From CBDFGS01 sp965247255 (GTDB taxonomy: Bacteria; Chloroflexota; Dehalococcoidia; Lucifugimonadales; CAUZJF01), in contig CBDFGS010000013.1 of assembly GCA_965247255.1 (NCBI GenBank), positions 124,001-188,000 of the forward strand: DNA of 64,000 nucleotides, read 5' to 3'. A program made the translations under genes and the position numbers. How positions within the stretch are numbered: position 1 is the first letter of the stretch; each line of letters starts with the position of its first letter. Positions 7,436-16,043 of this stretch are shown piece after piece. Below the pieces are notes generated by a model. The model was not told the DNA's origin and made no database searches. It worked only from the letters and a program-made list of their open reading frames with translations.

Positions 7436-8704
7436 CTACCGGGCCTCGACTTTATGGACCCGGTTGTTCTTGAAGTCGGCGAGGAAGAGAGTGCCCCCAC
7501 TGTCCGCCGCTATGCCGACGAGCGTGCCCAGTGTAGTAGTGCGGACGCTCACCTTTCCGGTCTCGCCCGAGCTTCGCGTAGCACTGGAGGCCACCGTGGT
7601 GATGATGCCTGTGGACACATCCACTTTGCGGACACGGTTGCTGCCGTCCACGATGAACACGTTGCCGTGTGGGTCTATTGCCACGGCGCCGGGCAGCCTT
7701 AGCTTTGCGCTAGTGGCCGGGCCACCGTCGCCCGCGTATCCCCCGCCCGTTCCTGCGCGGGTAAAGTCGTACAGGGTGTTACCCGTCCTTTTGTGGAACT
7801 CGCCCTGGCCGGCCAGCGTGGTTATCACACCGGTTGCGCCATCTATCCGGCGCACGCGGTGGTTATCGGAATCCGCGATATAGATATTGTCGTTTGCGTC
7901 GACCGCCACCCCCTCCGGTTCAGCCAGACCCGCACCTCCGGCGGGGCCGCCGTCACCTGATAGGGCCCTCGATCCCGTCCCGGCGACCGAGGATATTACG
8001 CCCGCGGAGTCTACTTTTCGTAGCCGATGCTTGGTGACGATGAAGAGGTTCCCATGGTTGTCGACCGCGACATCAAGGGGTTCTTTCACGAGGGCCTCTG
8101 TTGCAGGGCCGCCATCCCCGATCTGTTGTGTCCGCGGGTTCCCCAATCCACCGCCGGCGACCGTGGTGATTATGCCCGTTGAGGCTTCGATCTTCCGGAC
8201 TCGGTTGTTGGCAAAGTCGCTTATATAGACGTTGCCTCCCTTGTCCACAGCCAGACCTCGCGGTTCATTGAAGCCCGCATCGACTGCCGGCCCATCATCC
8301 CCAAAGTCTTTGTTGCTTCCTGTTCCCGCAATCGTGGATATCACCCCGGTTGCAGCATCGACCTTGCGTATGCGATGGTCGCCCGAGATGTATAAGTTGC
8401 CTTGGTCGTCTAGAGCAACCCCCGAAGGGGCGTGGATTTTGGCCTGCGCCGCACGGCCGCCGTCCCCCTCGAAACCAGACGCGCCGGTACCGGCGAAGGC
8501 AGCGATCTCGCCGACATCCGTCAGTACCTGCTCCGCCTCGGAGGCCTCAGACATCTCAGCCGGACCGGACGATCCGGAAGGACCGGGAGTCTCTGAGGAA
8601 GAGCACGCGACCGGGACCCATGCGGCCGCCAGGACGAGAGACGCTGCCCAGATATGTATCAGCGGTGGCCGAGTAACCTGCCGGGCCGAAGAGACCCCCA
8701 TCAT
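7436..8704 (-). CDS. NHL-repeat beta-propeller lipoprotein (paralogue 2)
   Basis: 422 residues. GGAGGT lies 5 bases before the ATG at 8704. The signal helix ends in VACSSS (lipobox Cys near residue 34), followed by a Ser/Pro/Gly/Glu linker and an 'AAFAGTGASGFEGDGG' start of the propeller. It has the same blade order as paralogue 1: YISGDHRIRKVD, then YISDFANNRVRKIE, then YIADSDNHRVRRID. A conserved C-terminal block of about 60 residues (STGIITTVAS ... LADFKNNRVHKVE) probably closes the ring. It is predicted to be anchored on the outer face of the cytoplasmic membrane. It follows paralogue 1 in tandem, which suggests local duplication. Confidence 0.85.
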   Translation of the reverse strand: MMGVSSARQVTRPPLIHIWAASLVLAAAWVPVACSSSETPGPSGSSGPAEMSEASEAEQVLTDVGEIAAFAGTGASGFEGDGGRAAQAKIHAPSGVALDDQGNLYISGDHRIRKVDAATGVISTIAGTGSNKDFGDDGPAVDAGFNEPRGLAVDKGGNVYISDFANNRVRKIEASTGIITTVAGGGLGNPRTQQIGDGGPATEALVKEPLDVAVDNHGNLFIVTKHRLRKVDSAGVISSVAGTGSRALSGDGGPAGGAGLAEPEGVAVDANDNIYIADSDNHRVRRIDGATGVITTLAGQGEFHKRTGNTLYDFTRAGTGGGYAGDGGPATSAKLRLPGAVAIDPHGNVFIVDGSNRVRKVDVSTGIITTVASSATRSSGETGKVSVRTTTLGTLVGIAADSGGTLFLADFKNNRVHKVEAR

Positions 8705-8902
8705 TCAGACCTCCGAGAGTAAAGGCGGTGTAAGATCGATCCCTCAGCGAAAACTAGCAGACCCCTGCGTCCCCGTCAAAAAAACCCGCCCTAGCAGCCG
8801 GACCGGCTAAGATCGGCATTTCCATCGCCGCGACCGCCACACGTGTGCGTTGTGATGGTGAGGCCGGTGGCTCGGGAGTCAGGGCCGGGTGCTTACCCGA
8901 CT

Positions 8903-9313
8903 CTAACCGGCCAACAGTAGAACTACGGTGGTGGCACCTAGCAAGAGCACCATGGCCGCCAGTCCTAATACAATCCTTGCGTTGAACCTATGGGCGCGGA
9001 ACAGACGCGGCTTCCGCCCTAACAGGAGCATACTTACACCCATGGTAGCTTGACCTATGACAAACCCAGTAAGAAGCACCGCAAACGGGAGGTGGACGAA
9101 TAGCGATGTTGGCCAACCGTCAGGGCAGTCACAACGAACCACAGTGTAAACCGCCAGTCCGAAGGTCACCAGGACTCCGGCCACAGTTGCCAGTGCCAGG
9201 GAATAATGGACGCGAAAGTACTTTTTCGCCCGCATTTTGGTCACGGCTGTTGCTGTCAGAAGCAGCAACGTTGTGATGGCAACGGCTGGATGAATCCATT
9301 GATAGGCTTCCAT
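8903..9313 (-). CDS. Four-helix membrane protein, cytochrome b561/DUF420-like
   Basis: 136 residues with four predicted transmembrane helices. Each helix start carries a histidine in a similar setting: IHPA (residue 8), VHYSLA (about 36), VHLPFA (about 74) and AHRFNA (about 106). Paired histidines across a four-helix bundle are the haem-ligand arrangement of b561-type cytochromes, and DUF420/CtaM-like proteins look similar. A Cys-Asp-Cys-Pro motif sits in the loop after helix 2. Haem binding is inference. The gene stands alone between hairpin-repeat copies. Confidence 0.6.
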   Translation of the reverse strand: MEAYQWIHPAVAITTLLLLTATAVTKMRAKKYFRVHYSLALATVAGVLVTFGLAVYTVVRCDCPDGWPTSLFVHLPFAVLLTGFVIGQATMGVSMLLLGRKPRLFRAHRFNARIVLGLAAMVLLLGATTVVLLLAG

Positions 9314-9346
9314 CAGTTCCCCCTGATTCTAGTATGGAGACCTCCT

Positions 9347-9405
9347 GGATCCCCAGACCCGCGCGGGTTCCCTAGCCCCGGGTTCATCGCCTGAGCCTTC
9401 CACCC
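9347..9405 (+). repeat. Dispersed hairpin repeat, copy R7
   Basis: GGATCCCC pairs with GGGTTCCC (a compensated variant of the usual stem), followed by AGCCCCGGGTTCA and CTGAGC. It lies just upstream of the four-helix membrane protein gene. Confidence 0.55.
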
Positions 9406-9442
9406 ACCTACCGCGCAGTGCTCACCTTGGGACATTTGTCCC

Positions 9443-9500
9443 GGAGCCCCCCGAGACCATTGCAGGTACCCTAACGGGGTTCACTTCTGAGCGTATCCCC
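9443..9500 (+). repeat. Dispersed hairpin repeat, copy R8
   Basis: Keeps GGAGCCCC, GCAGGTACCCTAACGGGG and the conserved tail TTCACTTCTGAGCGTATCC. It lies upstream of the plus-strand NHL lipoprotein gene at 9542. Confidence 0.55.
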
Positions 9501-9541
9501 CTTGAGGGGTCTGCGACGCTCTGACAAGTTATCATGGCTGC

Positions 9542-10561
9542 ATGAAGAGCGCTCGGCGAACATTCCTTCTTCCTCTTGCGCTCGCATTAGTCCTGGTCGC
9601 TTGCGGCGACCCTGTGCCGACCGCCACATCTGCGATTGACTCCGACATACGCCCTGCCGCTTTACCGTCTCCGGCGCCAACTGTGACGTCTTCTAACCTT
9701 CCGGCCATGACGATACCTCAAGGACGACGATGGGAAGAAGTGGCGAGATGGGGCAATGGCAGGAATGGGCTGCGCTTCAACGGTCCAAACGGAATCGCTA
9801 TCGACTCGGAAGATCACGTCTACACCACGGAATTCCGGGGGCATCGGGTGCGGAAGTTCACGCCGAATTGGGAGCTTCTTGCCGAGTGGGGGACGGAGGG
9901 AAGTGAGAACGGGCAGTTCCGAAGCCCGACGGGAATCACCAATGATATGGACGGCAATGTTTACGTTTCCGAGAGTGGCAACCATCGAGTGCAGAAGTTC
10001 GCCGCTGATGGGGAATGGCTGGCCACCTGGGGATCTGTTGGGTCAGGCCCCGGAGAATTCCTCTCGGCTATGTTGGTAGTCTTGGATGCCGACGGGAGGG
10101 TTTACGTAAGCGATTGGGGCAACAGCCGAGTCCAAGTCTTCGACAGCGCAGGGCGGTTTCTACACCAGATCGGTGGGCCCGGCACAGGCCCACAGGAGAT
10201 GACGAATCCGACAGGAGTGGCTATTGGCCCCGAGGGTGACCTCTGGGTGATGGACCGGGGCAATTCCCGCATACAGCGGTTTACCCGGGATGGTACATTC
10301 GTCCGGCTCTGGACGCGAGCGGGGCAGGGTGTGTTCAATTCTCCAACTAACATCGCCTTCGACAACGGCGGCAACTGGTGGGTGTCGGAGTTTAGAGGGC
10401 ATCGGGTGCGGCAATTCAGCCCGGACGGAGACCTGTTATTCGAGCTTGCGCCTGGCACGTTCCGCGGCCCGCATGGGCTGCTCTTCGATAGTACCGGTGC
10501 GCTGTATATAGCGGACACAGGGAACGGAGTGGTGCGGAAGTTCCGCACAATGCCGCCTTGA
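9542..10561 (+). CDS. NHL-repeat lipoprotein, 6-bladed peptidylglycine-lyase-like type
   Basis: 339 residues. The signal peptide ends in a lipobox (VLVACG, Cys near residue 21), followed by a Thr/Pro/Ser linker. NHL units here read F..P.GIA.D..G.VYV.D.GN.RVQ.F...G.FL..WG, the pattern seen in bacterial TolB/NHL and peptidyl-alpha-hydroxyglycine-lyase-like propellers. It differs in blade sequence from the four GDGGPA-type paralogues in this window, so it belongs to a separate subfamily. Predicted to be surface anchored. Substrate unknown. An IS1380 element begins 49 bp after its stop codon. Confidence 0.85.
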   Translation: MKSARRTFLLPLALALVLVACGDPVPTATSAIDSDIRPAALPSPAPTVTSSNLPAMTIPQGRRWEEVARWGNGRNGLRFNGPNGIAIDSEDHVYTTEFRGHRVRKFTPNWELLAEWGTEGSENGQFRSPTGITNDMDGNVYVSESGNHRVQKFAADGEWLATWGSVGSGPGEFLSAMLVVLDADGRVYVSDWGNSRVQVFDSAGRFLHQIGGPGTGPQEMTNPTGVAIGPEGDLWVMDRGNSRIQRFTRDGTFVRLWTRAGQGVFNSPTNIAFDNGGNWWVSEFRGHRVRQFSPDGDLLFELAPGTFRGPHGLLFDSTGALYIADTGNGVVRKFRTMPP

Positions 10562-10566
10562 GCCAC

Positions 10567-10581
10567 AGTCCCCAAGGGACT
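10567..10581 (+). repeat. Short hairpin, possible truncated copy of the local repeat
   Basis: AGTCCC-CAA-GGGACT right after the NHL gene stop. It could be a truncated hairpin-repeat copy or a simple transcription terminator stem. No T-tract follows. Confidence 0.35.
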
Positions 10582-10609
10582 CTACAGTCAGGGGCCTTTG
10601 TTGGCTAAA

Positions 10610-12313
10610 CCCGAATCCACCGAAGGACGTCCTTGGGGACAGCCCTTGAAGAAGCCAGCGGGTGCTCCTCTGAATCTGGGATAATGGTTTTGGAACAGAA
10701 ACCCGCCCGGAAACAAGGAGCACCCAATAGATGCTGCCACAGAACAAACCCGACCGTATCCGCATCCTCTTTGACGACCATCGCCTGGTGGCCAATGCCG
10801 GCCTGCTCCTGCCGGCCACCCTAGCCCGGCACCTGGGCCTGCGGGAACTCGTCGACCATCACCTTGACCTCGGCGGAGCGCCGGGACGGGCGAACACTGG
10901 GGACAAGCTGCTGACGCTGGTCGCTTCCGCGCTGGCAGGCGGCGACTGCATCGACGACGCCGATGCGCTGCGCGCTGGTGGGACGGTTGGTGTTCTAGGC
11001 TGCGTGGTCAAGGCGCCATCCACCCTGGGGACCTTCCTGCGCAGCTTCCGGTGGGGGCATGTCCGTCAACTCGACCGCGTGAGCCGCCAGTTGTTGGCCC
11101 GGGCCTGGGCCGCTGGGGCCGGACCCGGCGACTCGCCCCTGACCATCGACCTGGACTCGACCATCTGCGAGACCTATGGACTGGCCAAGGAGGGAGCGCG
11201 CCACCACGGCTATACCGGCGCCCGCGGCTATCACCCGCTGCTGGCCATTGCCGCCGGCACCGGCGAGGTGCTGATGTCCCGGCTGCGCGAGGGCCGGGCC
11301 AACACCGCCCGTGGCGCCGCCCACTTCCTGCGTGAGACGGTGGGGCGGGTGCGCTACGGCGGGGCCAGGGGACAACTCACGGTGCGGGCCGACAGCGGCT
11401 TCTACGCCCACACTGTCGTTGCCGCCTGCCGGGAAATGGATGTCCGCTTCTCTATCACCATCCGCCAGCGCGCCAGGCTGCGGGATCTGATCGAGGCGAT
11501 ACCAGAGGAGGACTGGACTCCCATTCCCTACTGGATGGACGGCGCCGCCGATGTCGCCGAGACGACTTACACCCCGTTCCAGACCAAGCCGGACGCCGCG
11601 CCGGTGCGGCTCATTGTCCGGCGGGTGAAGCCGACGCCCGGTTCCCAGCTCGCCCTCTTCGCCAGATACAGCTATCACGCCTTCATCACCGACCGCGATG
11701 GGGAGACGCTGGAACTGGAGGCCGATCATCGCCGCCACGCCGAGGTCGAGAACGCCATACGCGACCTCAAGTACGGCGTCGGGCTGAACCACATGCCGTC
11801 GGCGCGCTTCGCCGCCAACGGCGCCTGGCTGGCGGTCCAGGTGATGGCGCATAACCTGGCCCGCTGGACGGCGCGGATTGGTCTGGGCGAGCGGACCGTG
11901 ATCACCAAGACCCTCAGGCGGCGGGTCTTCGCTCTGGTGGGACGGATCACCCGCTCGGCGCGCCGCCTCACTTTGCATCTCCCCCGGCGCTGGCCTTGGG
12001 AAACCCAGTTCACTCGCGCCTTGGCCCGGCTGCAAGCCATTCCGTTCCCGGCCTGACGGCCAGCCTGCAACTGACCCAACGTCCCCGCAATCTCGCGCCA
12101 CCCCGGTCGCGAGAGTCCCCTGCTGCGTATCCTCTCGCCTTCCCGCGCATCGCAACTCCCGCATAGGGCCTTAGGGGCCCTGTGCGGCCACTGAAGACCG
12201 CCCGCCGGCCTCCCATCTACCCCAAGACCCCAGGCCATCTCCCCTGTAGCTCCCTCACCCACCCCCTTCCGCTGCCCTCACGCCGTCCATCGGTGTCCTT
12301 CGGTGGATTCGGG
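10610..12313 (+). mobile_element. IS1380-family insertion sequence, copy 1 (1704 bp)
   Basis: Terminal inverted repeats read CCCGAATCCACCGAAGGAC at the left end and its complement at the right end. A perfect 5-bp target duplication CTAAA flanks it (10605-10609 and 12314-12318). It holds one transposase gene. Copy 2 at 14062 has the same length and is nearly identical in sequence, so both are recent. Perfect ends, target duplication and an intact gene suggest an active element. Confidence 0.93.
10731..12056 (+). CDS. IS1380-family DDE transposase, copy 1
   Basis: 441 residues, full length for the family. The catalytic triad is visible: Asp142 (TIDLDST), Asp221 (VRADSGFY) and Glu340 (EVENAIRDLKYG), with Lys347 completing the E-x6-K signature. 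The position four before Glu340, usually Arg, is His336 here. AGGAGCACC precedes the ATG. It differs from copy 2 by one residue (Leu60 here, Met60 there). It acts by cut-and-paste transposition of the surrounding element. Confidence 0.95.
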   Translation: MLPQNKPDRIRILFDDHRLVANAGLLLPATLARHLGLRELVDHHLDLGGAPGRANTGDKLLTLVASALAGGDCIDDADALRAGGTVGVLGCVVKAPSTLGTFLRSFRWGHVRQLDRVSRQLLARAWAAGAGPGDSPLTIDLDSTICETYGLAKEGARHHGYTGARGYHPLLAIAAGTGEVLMSRLREGRANTARGAAHFLRETVGRVRYGGARGQLTVRADSGFYAHTVVAACREMDVRFSITIRQRARLRDLIEAIPEEDWTPIPYWMDGAADVAETTYTPFQTKPDAAPVRLIVRRVKPTPGSQLALFARYSYHAFITDRDGETLELEADHRRHAEVENAIRDLKYGVGLNHMPSARFAANGAWLAVQVMAHNLARWTARIGLGERTVITKTLRRRVFALVGRITRSARRLTLHLPRRWPWETQFTRALARLQAIPFPA

Positions 12314-12318
12314 CTAAA

Positions 12319-12811
12319 GCAACACCCGTTTAAGCTCGCCTTGGAGTGCTTTCGCGTTGCCCACCTTCCTGCGTCCATGACCATCGCTTCTCTCCCGTCG
12401 CGGAGTATCAGATCGACGCTCGGCGTGTTGGTCGATTCGTCCTCGTCCTCGCTGTATCGGATATCGGCGATCTTAGACAATGTCACGGCCGTGACCTTGT
12501 CGTCGTGCATGTTGCAGTATGCCCTGACCCGGGCACGGGGGCTCGGCTTCGTGGATCTTCCCGAGGCCCGCCAAGTCCAGGCGGTTCAAATTCTGATCGG
12601 CTCTAGGTCACCGGGGCCAACAAAACAGCCCAACCTTACAGCGGGACTATTGCTAGCCTCTGTCTTCTCCTCCTTCGGGTCCTCAACTGCCTTCTCGCCA
12701 CTTACGATATTTGCCTCCTTCCTGGTTGTATTCTATGCGGGTATACCGCGCAGCGGCTACGCCCATTAACCCGCAACCTCTCTTGTCGTCATAACGTCTA
12801 GGCCTTTAAGA
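12319..12811. other. Gene remnants between IS copy 1 and the ligase-like gene
   Basis: No intact gene is seen. On the minus strand, about 12319-12590 is open and reads as a plausible protein fragment (PSPRARVRAYCNMHDDK, then a Glu/Asp-rich segment). It has no credible start codon, and its C-terminus is cut by the IS. On the plus strand, about 12610-12769 encodes a hydrophobic C-terminal-like tail (GLLLASVFSS ... PLTIFASFLVVFYA) ending at a TAA, which looks like the last helices of a membrane protein. Both are probably decayed and both are unidentified. Confidence 0.35.
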
Positions 12812-12843
12812 GCTCCTCAGGGAACACACCCGGGCTGAGGAGC
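12812..12843 (+). terminator. Hairpin, possible terminator
   Basis: GCTCCTCAG pairs perfectly with CTGAGGAGC across a 14-base loop. No T-tract follows, so rho-independent termination is uncertain. Confidence 0.35.
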
Positions 12844-12946
12844 GGGGATGAGTCGTTCTTGCCCGGTAAGTCTTAGTCGCCATGATATTCTCTTCCCAAC
12901 GTTCGCAGTATAGTCAGGGCTTGCGGGCGGGCCCATTTTCAAAACG

Positions 12947-14056
12947 ATGGGAGGCCTCCAGATCGTTTCAGGAACACACGCGGTGCGGTCCGGGAATCCG
13001 TTCGACAGTGTCGGCCTTCGAACGTTCGGTGTCTGGTGTTTGGCGCTGGGCGCGGCAACCTCGACTTTCACATTCCACAGAGTGATAGAGCACGACCCAC
13101 AAACCCTCTTCTTTCCTGAGTTCGCCGGGAAGGTGGTCTACCTATCCGATATCTTTATCCTCGTCGGGCTCGGCACTTGGATTGTAGGCTGGGTGCTGTC
13201 GCCTGGAGGCTCCCTGCAGCATGGCCCGTGGTATGTGTTTGTCCCGGTTCTTGTTCTGACGTTCCTATCGACGCTGAGCCTACTCTGGGCTGCTGACACT
13301 GCGGTAGCCGGCTTGACAGCAATCCGGAGAATACTGCTGCTCGCGATGTACATTGTGTTCGTGACTGACGGGCGTCGAGGCGTTCACGTGGCAATTAGCG
13401 CATTAGCGGCCGCCGGAACGCTCCACGCAGTCGTCGCGGTGTGGCAATCGTTCGAATCCTCTGCTGTCGGCCTGTCCATTCTCGGGGAGCTGTCGAAAGG
13501 AGCCCTCAACTACGAAAGTATCGGCGCATCAAGGGCCCTCGGCCTGGGATTCAACCCGAATCCCGTTGGTCTTTTCCTGGCCGCGGTGAGCGTTATGGCG
13601 TACTCGACCTTTCTGCTCTCAAGCCTTCCGTCGCGCCGCGCCGCGCTATTTCTAGCTCCTTTCATAGTTACCCACCTGGGTGTGACTGCAACCGCCTCGC
13701 GCACGGCCCTGGCGGCATGGGGTTTGTCCGTAGTGGGGATCGCCATCTTGGGGTGGATTTGGCGCATCCAAAATCGGCGCACGATCATCAAGCGCGCCGG
13801 TCTATCACTAGCGCTCGCGGCGGTGGCCAGCGGCGTCTTTACAGGCTTGTTGGCCCTCGATGCGCCTAGTAAGGAACGAGGCGAAGATCCATCAGGCGCG
13901 ACAGCGCGCAGGTCTCGTGGTTCAACAACAGCAATGGATCGATTTTCCGATCTTCCTAGAGATTTCGGCTCAAGGGCTAATGACTTTAGGTTGTCTATAC
14001 CATTGATCAGAGAAAACTTCCTGTTGGGCGTTGGGGCAGGGAACTACAGCTTGGCC
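12947..14056 (+). pseudogene. O-antigen ligase/polymerase-like membrane protein, interrupted by IS1380
   Basis: About 370 residues are readable before the insertion sequence. It has roughly nine hydrophobic helices and the family-type segment RALGLGFNPNPVGLFLA (about residues 195-211), then a charged extracytoplasmic loop and FLLGVGAGNYSLAL, which matches the start of the Wzy/WaaL C-terminal domain. IS copy 2 enters right after this. Removing the IS and one CTAAA restores the frame, but only for 14 more residues to a TAG at 15811. The last third of the protein was therefore probably already lost. It would have joined or polymerised surface glycans. Confidence 0.75.
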
Positions 14057-14061
14057 CTAAA

Positions 14062-15765
14062 CCCGAATCCACCGAAGGACACCGATGGACGGCGTGAGGG
14101 CAGCGGAAGGGGGTGGGTGAGGGAGCTACAGGGGAGATGGCCTGGGGTCTTGGGGTAGATGGGAGGCCGGCGGGCGGTCTTCAGTGGCCGCACAGGGCCC
14201 CTAAGGCCCTATGCGGGAGTTGCGATGCGCGGGAAGGCGAGAGGATACGCAGCAGGGGACTCTCGCGACCGGGGTGGCGCGAGATTGCGGGGACGTTGGG
14301 TCAGTTGCAGGCTGGCCGTCAGGCCGGGAACGGAATGGCTTGCAGCCGGGCCAAGGCGCGAGTGAACTGGGTTTCCCAAGGCCAGCGCCGGGGGAGATGC
14401 AAAGTGAGGCGGCGCGCCGAGCGGGTGATCCGTCCCACCAGAGCGAAGACCCGCCGCCTGAGGGTCTTGGTGATCACGGTCCGCTCGCCCAGACCAATCC
14501 GCGCCGTCCAGCGGGCCAGGTTATGCGCCATCACCTGGACCGCCAGCCAGGCGCCGTTGGCGGCGAAGCGCGCCGACGGCATGTGGTTCAGCCCGACGCC
14601 GTACTTGAGGTCGCGTATGGCGTTCTCGACCTCGGCGTGGCGGCGATGATCGGCCTCCAGTTCCAGCGTCTCCCCATCGCGGTCGGTGATGAAGGCGTGA
14701 TAGCTGTATCTGGCGAAGAGGGCGAGCTGGGAACCGGGCGTCGGCTTCACCCGCCGGACAATGAGCCGCACCGGCGCGGCGTCCGGCTTGGTCTGGAACG
14801 GGGTGTAAGTCGTCTCGGCGACATCGGCGGCGCCGTCCATCCAGTAGGGAATGGGAGTCCAGTCCTCCTCTGGTATCGCCTCGATCAGATCCCGCAGCCT
14901 GGCGCGCTGGCGGATGGTGATAGAGAAGCGGACATCCATTTCCCGGCAGGCGGCAACGACAGTGTGGGCGTAGAAGCCGCTGTCGGCCCGCACCGTGAGT
15001 TGTCCCCTGGCCCCGCCGTAGCGCACCCGCCCCACCGTCTCACGCAGGAAGTGGGCGGCGCCACGGGCGGTGTTGGCCCGGCCCTCGCGCAGCCGGGACA
15101 TCAGCACCTCGCCGGTGCCGGCGGCAATGGCCAGCAGCGGGTGATAGCCGCGGGCGCCGGTATAGCCGTGGTGGCGCGCTCCCTCCTTGGCCAGTCCATA
15201 GGTCTCGCAGATGGTCGAGTCCAGGTCGATGGTCAGGGGCGAGTCGCCGGGTCCGGCCCCAGCGGCCCAGGCCCGGGCCAACAACTGGCGGCTCACGCGG
15301 TCGAGTTGACGGACATGCCCCCACCGGAAGCTGCGCAGGAAGGTCCCCAGGGTGGATGGCGCCTTGACCACGCAGCCTAGAACACCAACCGTCCCACCAG
15401 CGCGCAGCGCATCGGCGTCGTCGATGCAGTCGCCGCCTGCCAGCGCGGAAGCGACCAGCGTCAGCATCTTGTCCCCAGTGTTCGCCCGTCCCGGCGCTCC
15501 GCCGAGGTCAAGGTGATGGTCGACGAGTTCCCGCAGGCCCAGGTGCCGGGCTAGGGTGGCCGGCAGGAGCAGGCCGGCATTGGCCACCAGGCGATGGTCG
15601 TCAAAGAGGATGCGGATACGGTCGGGTTTGTTCTGTGGCAGCATCTATTGGGTGCTCCTTGTTTCCGGGCGGGTTTCTGTTCCAAAACCATTATCCCAGA
15701 TTCAGAGGAGCACCCGCTGGCTTCTTCAAGGGCTGTCCCCAAGGACGTCCTTCGGTGGATTCGGG
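14062..15765 (-). mobile_element. IS1380-family insertion sequence, copy 2 (1704 bp, inverted relative to copy 1)
   Basis: Same inverted repeats and length as copy 1, flanked by the same 5-bp duplication CTAAA (14057-14061 and 15766-15770). It interrupts the O-antigen-ligase-like gene. Because each copy has its own matching target duplication in direct orientation, two independent insertions explain the structure better than an inversion between copies. Confidence 0.93.
14319..15644 (-). CDS. IS1380-family DDE transposase, copy 2
   Basis: 441 residues, identical to copy 1 except Met60 instead of Leu60. The DDE residues (Asp142, Asp221, Glu340) are intact. AGGAGCACC lies before the ATG. The near identity to copy 1 implies very recent transposition. 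Confidence 0.95.
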   Translation of the reverse strand: MLPQNKPDRIRILFDDHRLVANAGLLLPATLARHLGLRELVDHHLDLGGAPGRANTGDKMLTLVASALAGGDCIDDADALRAGGTVGVLGCVVKAPSTLGTFLRSFRWGHVRQLDRVSRQLLARAWAAGAGPGDSPLTIDLDSTICETYGLAKEGARHHGYTGARGYHPLLAIAAGTGEVLMSRLREGRANTARGAAHFLRETVGRVRYGGARGQLTVRADSGFYAHTVVAACREMDVRFSITIRQRARLRDLIEAIPEEDWTPIPYWMDGAADVAETTYTPFQTKPDAAPVRLIVRRVKPTPGSQLALFARYSYHAFITDRDGETLELEADHRRHAEVENAIRDLKYGVGLNHMPSARFAANGAWLAVQVMAHNLARWTARIGLGERTVITKTLRRRVFALVGRITRSARRLTLHLPRRWPWETQFTRALARLQAIPFPA

Positions 15766-15902
15766 CTAAAGATGAGCAATCAAACGGGACTGCCCCTACG
15801 AGGAGCCTATTAGATAGGCACCCACACGTGGAGGCCCTGCGGTTCATGTCGCCTACGCTGAATTATATCAGCGACTCGACAGCGGGCCGCCAGGCATAAG
15901 AA

Positions 15903-15925
15903 GGGCAACCACACAGGGATTGCCC
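15903..15925 (+). repeat. GGGCAA/TTGCCC hairpin of a small intergenic repeat
   Basis: GGGCAACCACACAGGGATTGCCC forms a 6-bp stem. A diverged sister sits at about 15775-15796 (GAGCAATCAAACGGGACTGC), at the point where the ligase-like gene loses its sense. The downstream copy may also terminate transcription ahead of mtaB. Confidence 0.5.
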
Positions 15926-15980
15926 CGGCCCTAGTTCGATGCGTCCATTTGAGTATCCGATGCAAAGATCCCGGACAGAA

Positions 15981-16010
15981 TTGACGGCTTTTCCAAGGCG
16001 TACCTATAAT
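15981..16010 (+). promoter_or_regulatory. Promoter of mtaB
   Basis: TTGACG (15981-15986) and TATAAT (16005-16010) are separated by 18 bases, close to the sigma-70 consensus. The mtaB start codon lies 34 bases after the -10 box. Confidence 0.65.
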
Positions 16011-16043
16011 TGATCGCGGAACTCACGTGTTCCGAGGCAACCC

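Noticed and set aside
5706..8704. Regular DNA-level repeats in the NHL genes, considered as a CRISPR or tandem array
   Set aside because: The period follows protein blades of unequal length, the repeats vary at third codon positions, and they lie within one coding frame with a signal peptide.
10995..12164. A 389-codon open frame antisense to the IS1380 transposase (also in copies 2 and 3)
   Set aside because: GC-rich codon-position bias leaves the opposite strand open. The protein reads as low-complexity Gly/Arg/His sequence, and the sense strand encodes an intact DDE transposase.
12182..12769. A 195-codon plus-strand ORF starting in IS copy 1
   Set aside because: Its first third lies inside the IS end and has no start signal. 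Only the hydrophobic tail might be a real remnant, and this is described in the region entry.
10605..15770. A composite transposon formed by IS copies 1 and 2
   Set aside because: Each copy has its own matching direct 5-bp duplication, and the segment between them holds only a damaged glycan gene and remnants. Independent insertions explain it. A composite move cannot be excluded because all four flanks are CTAAA.
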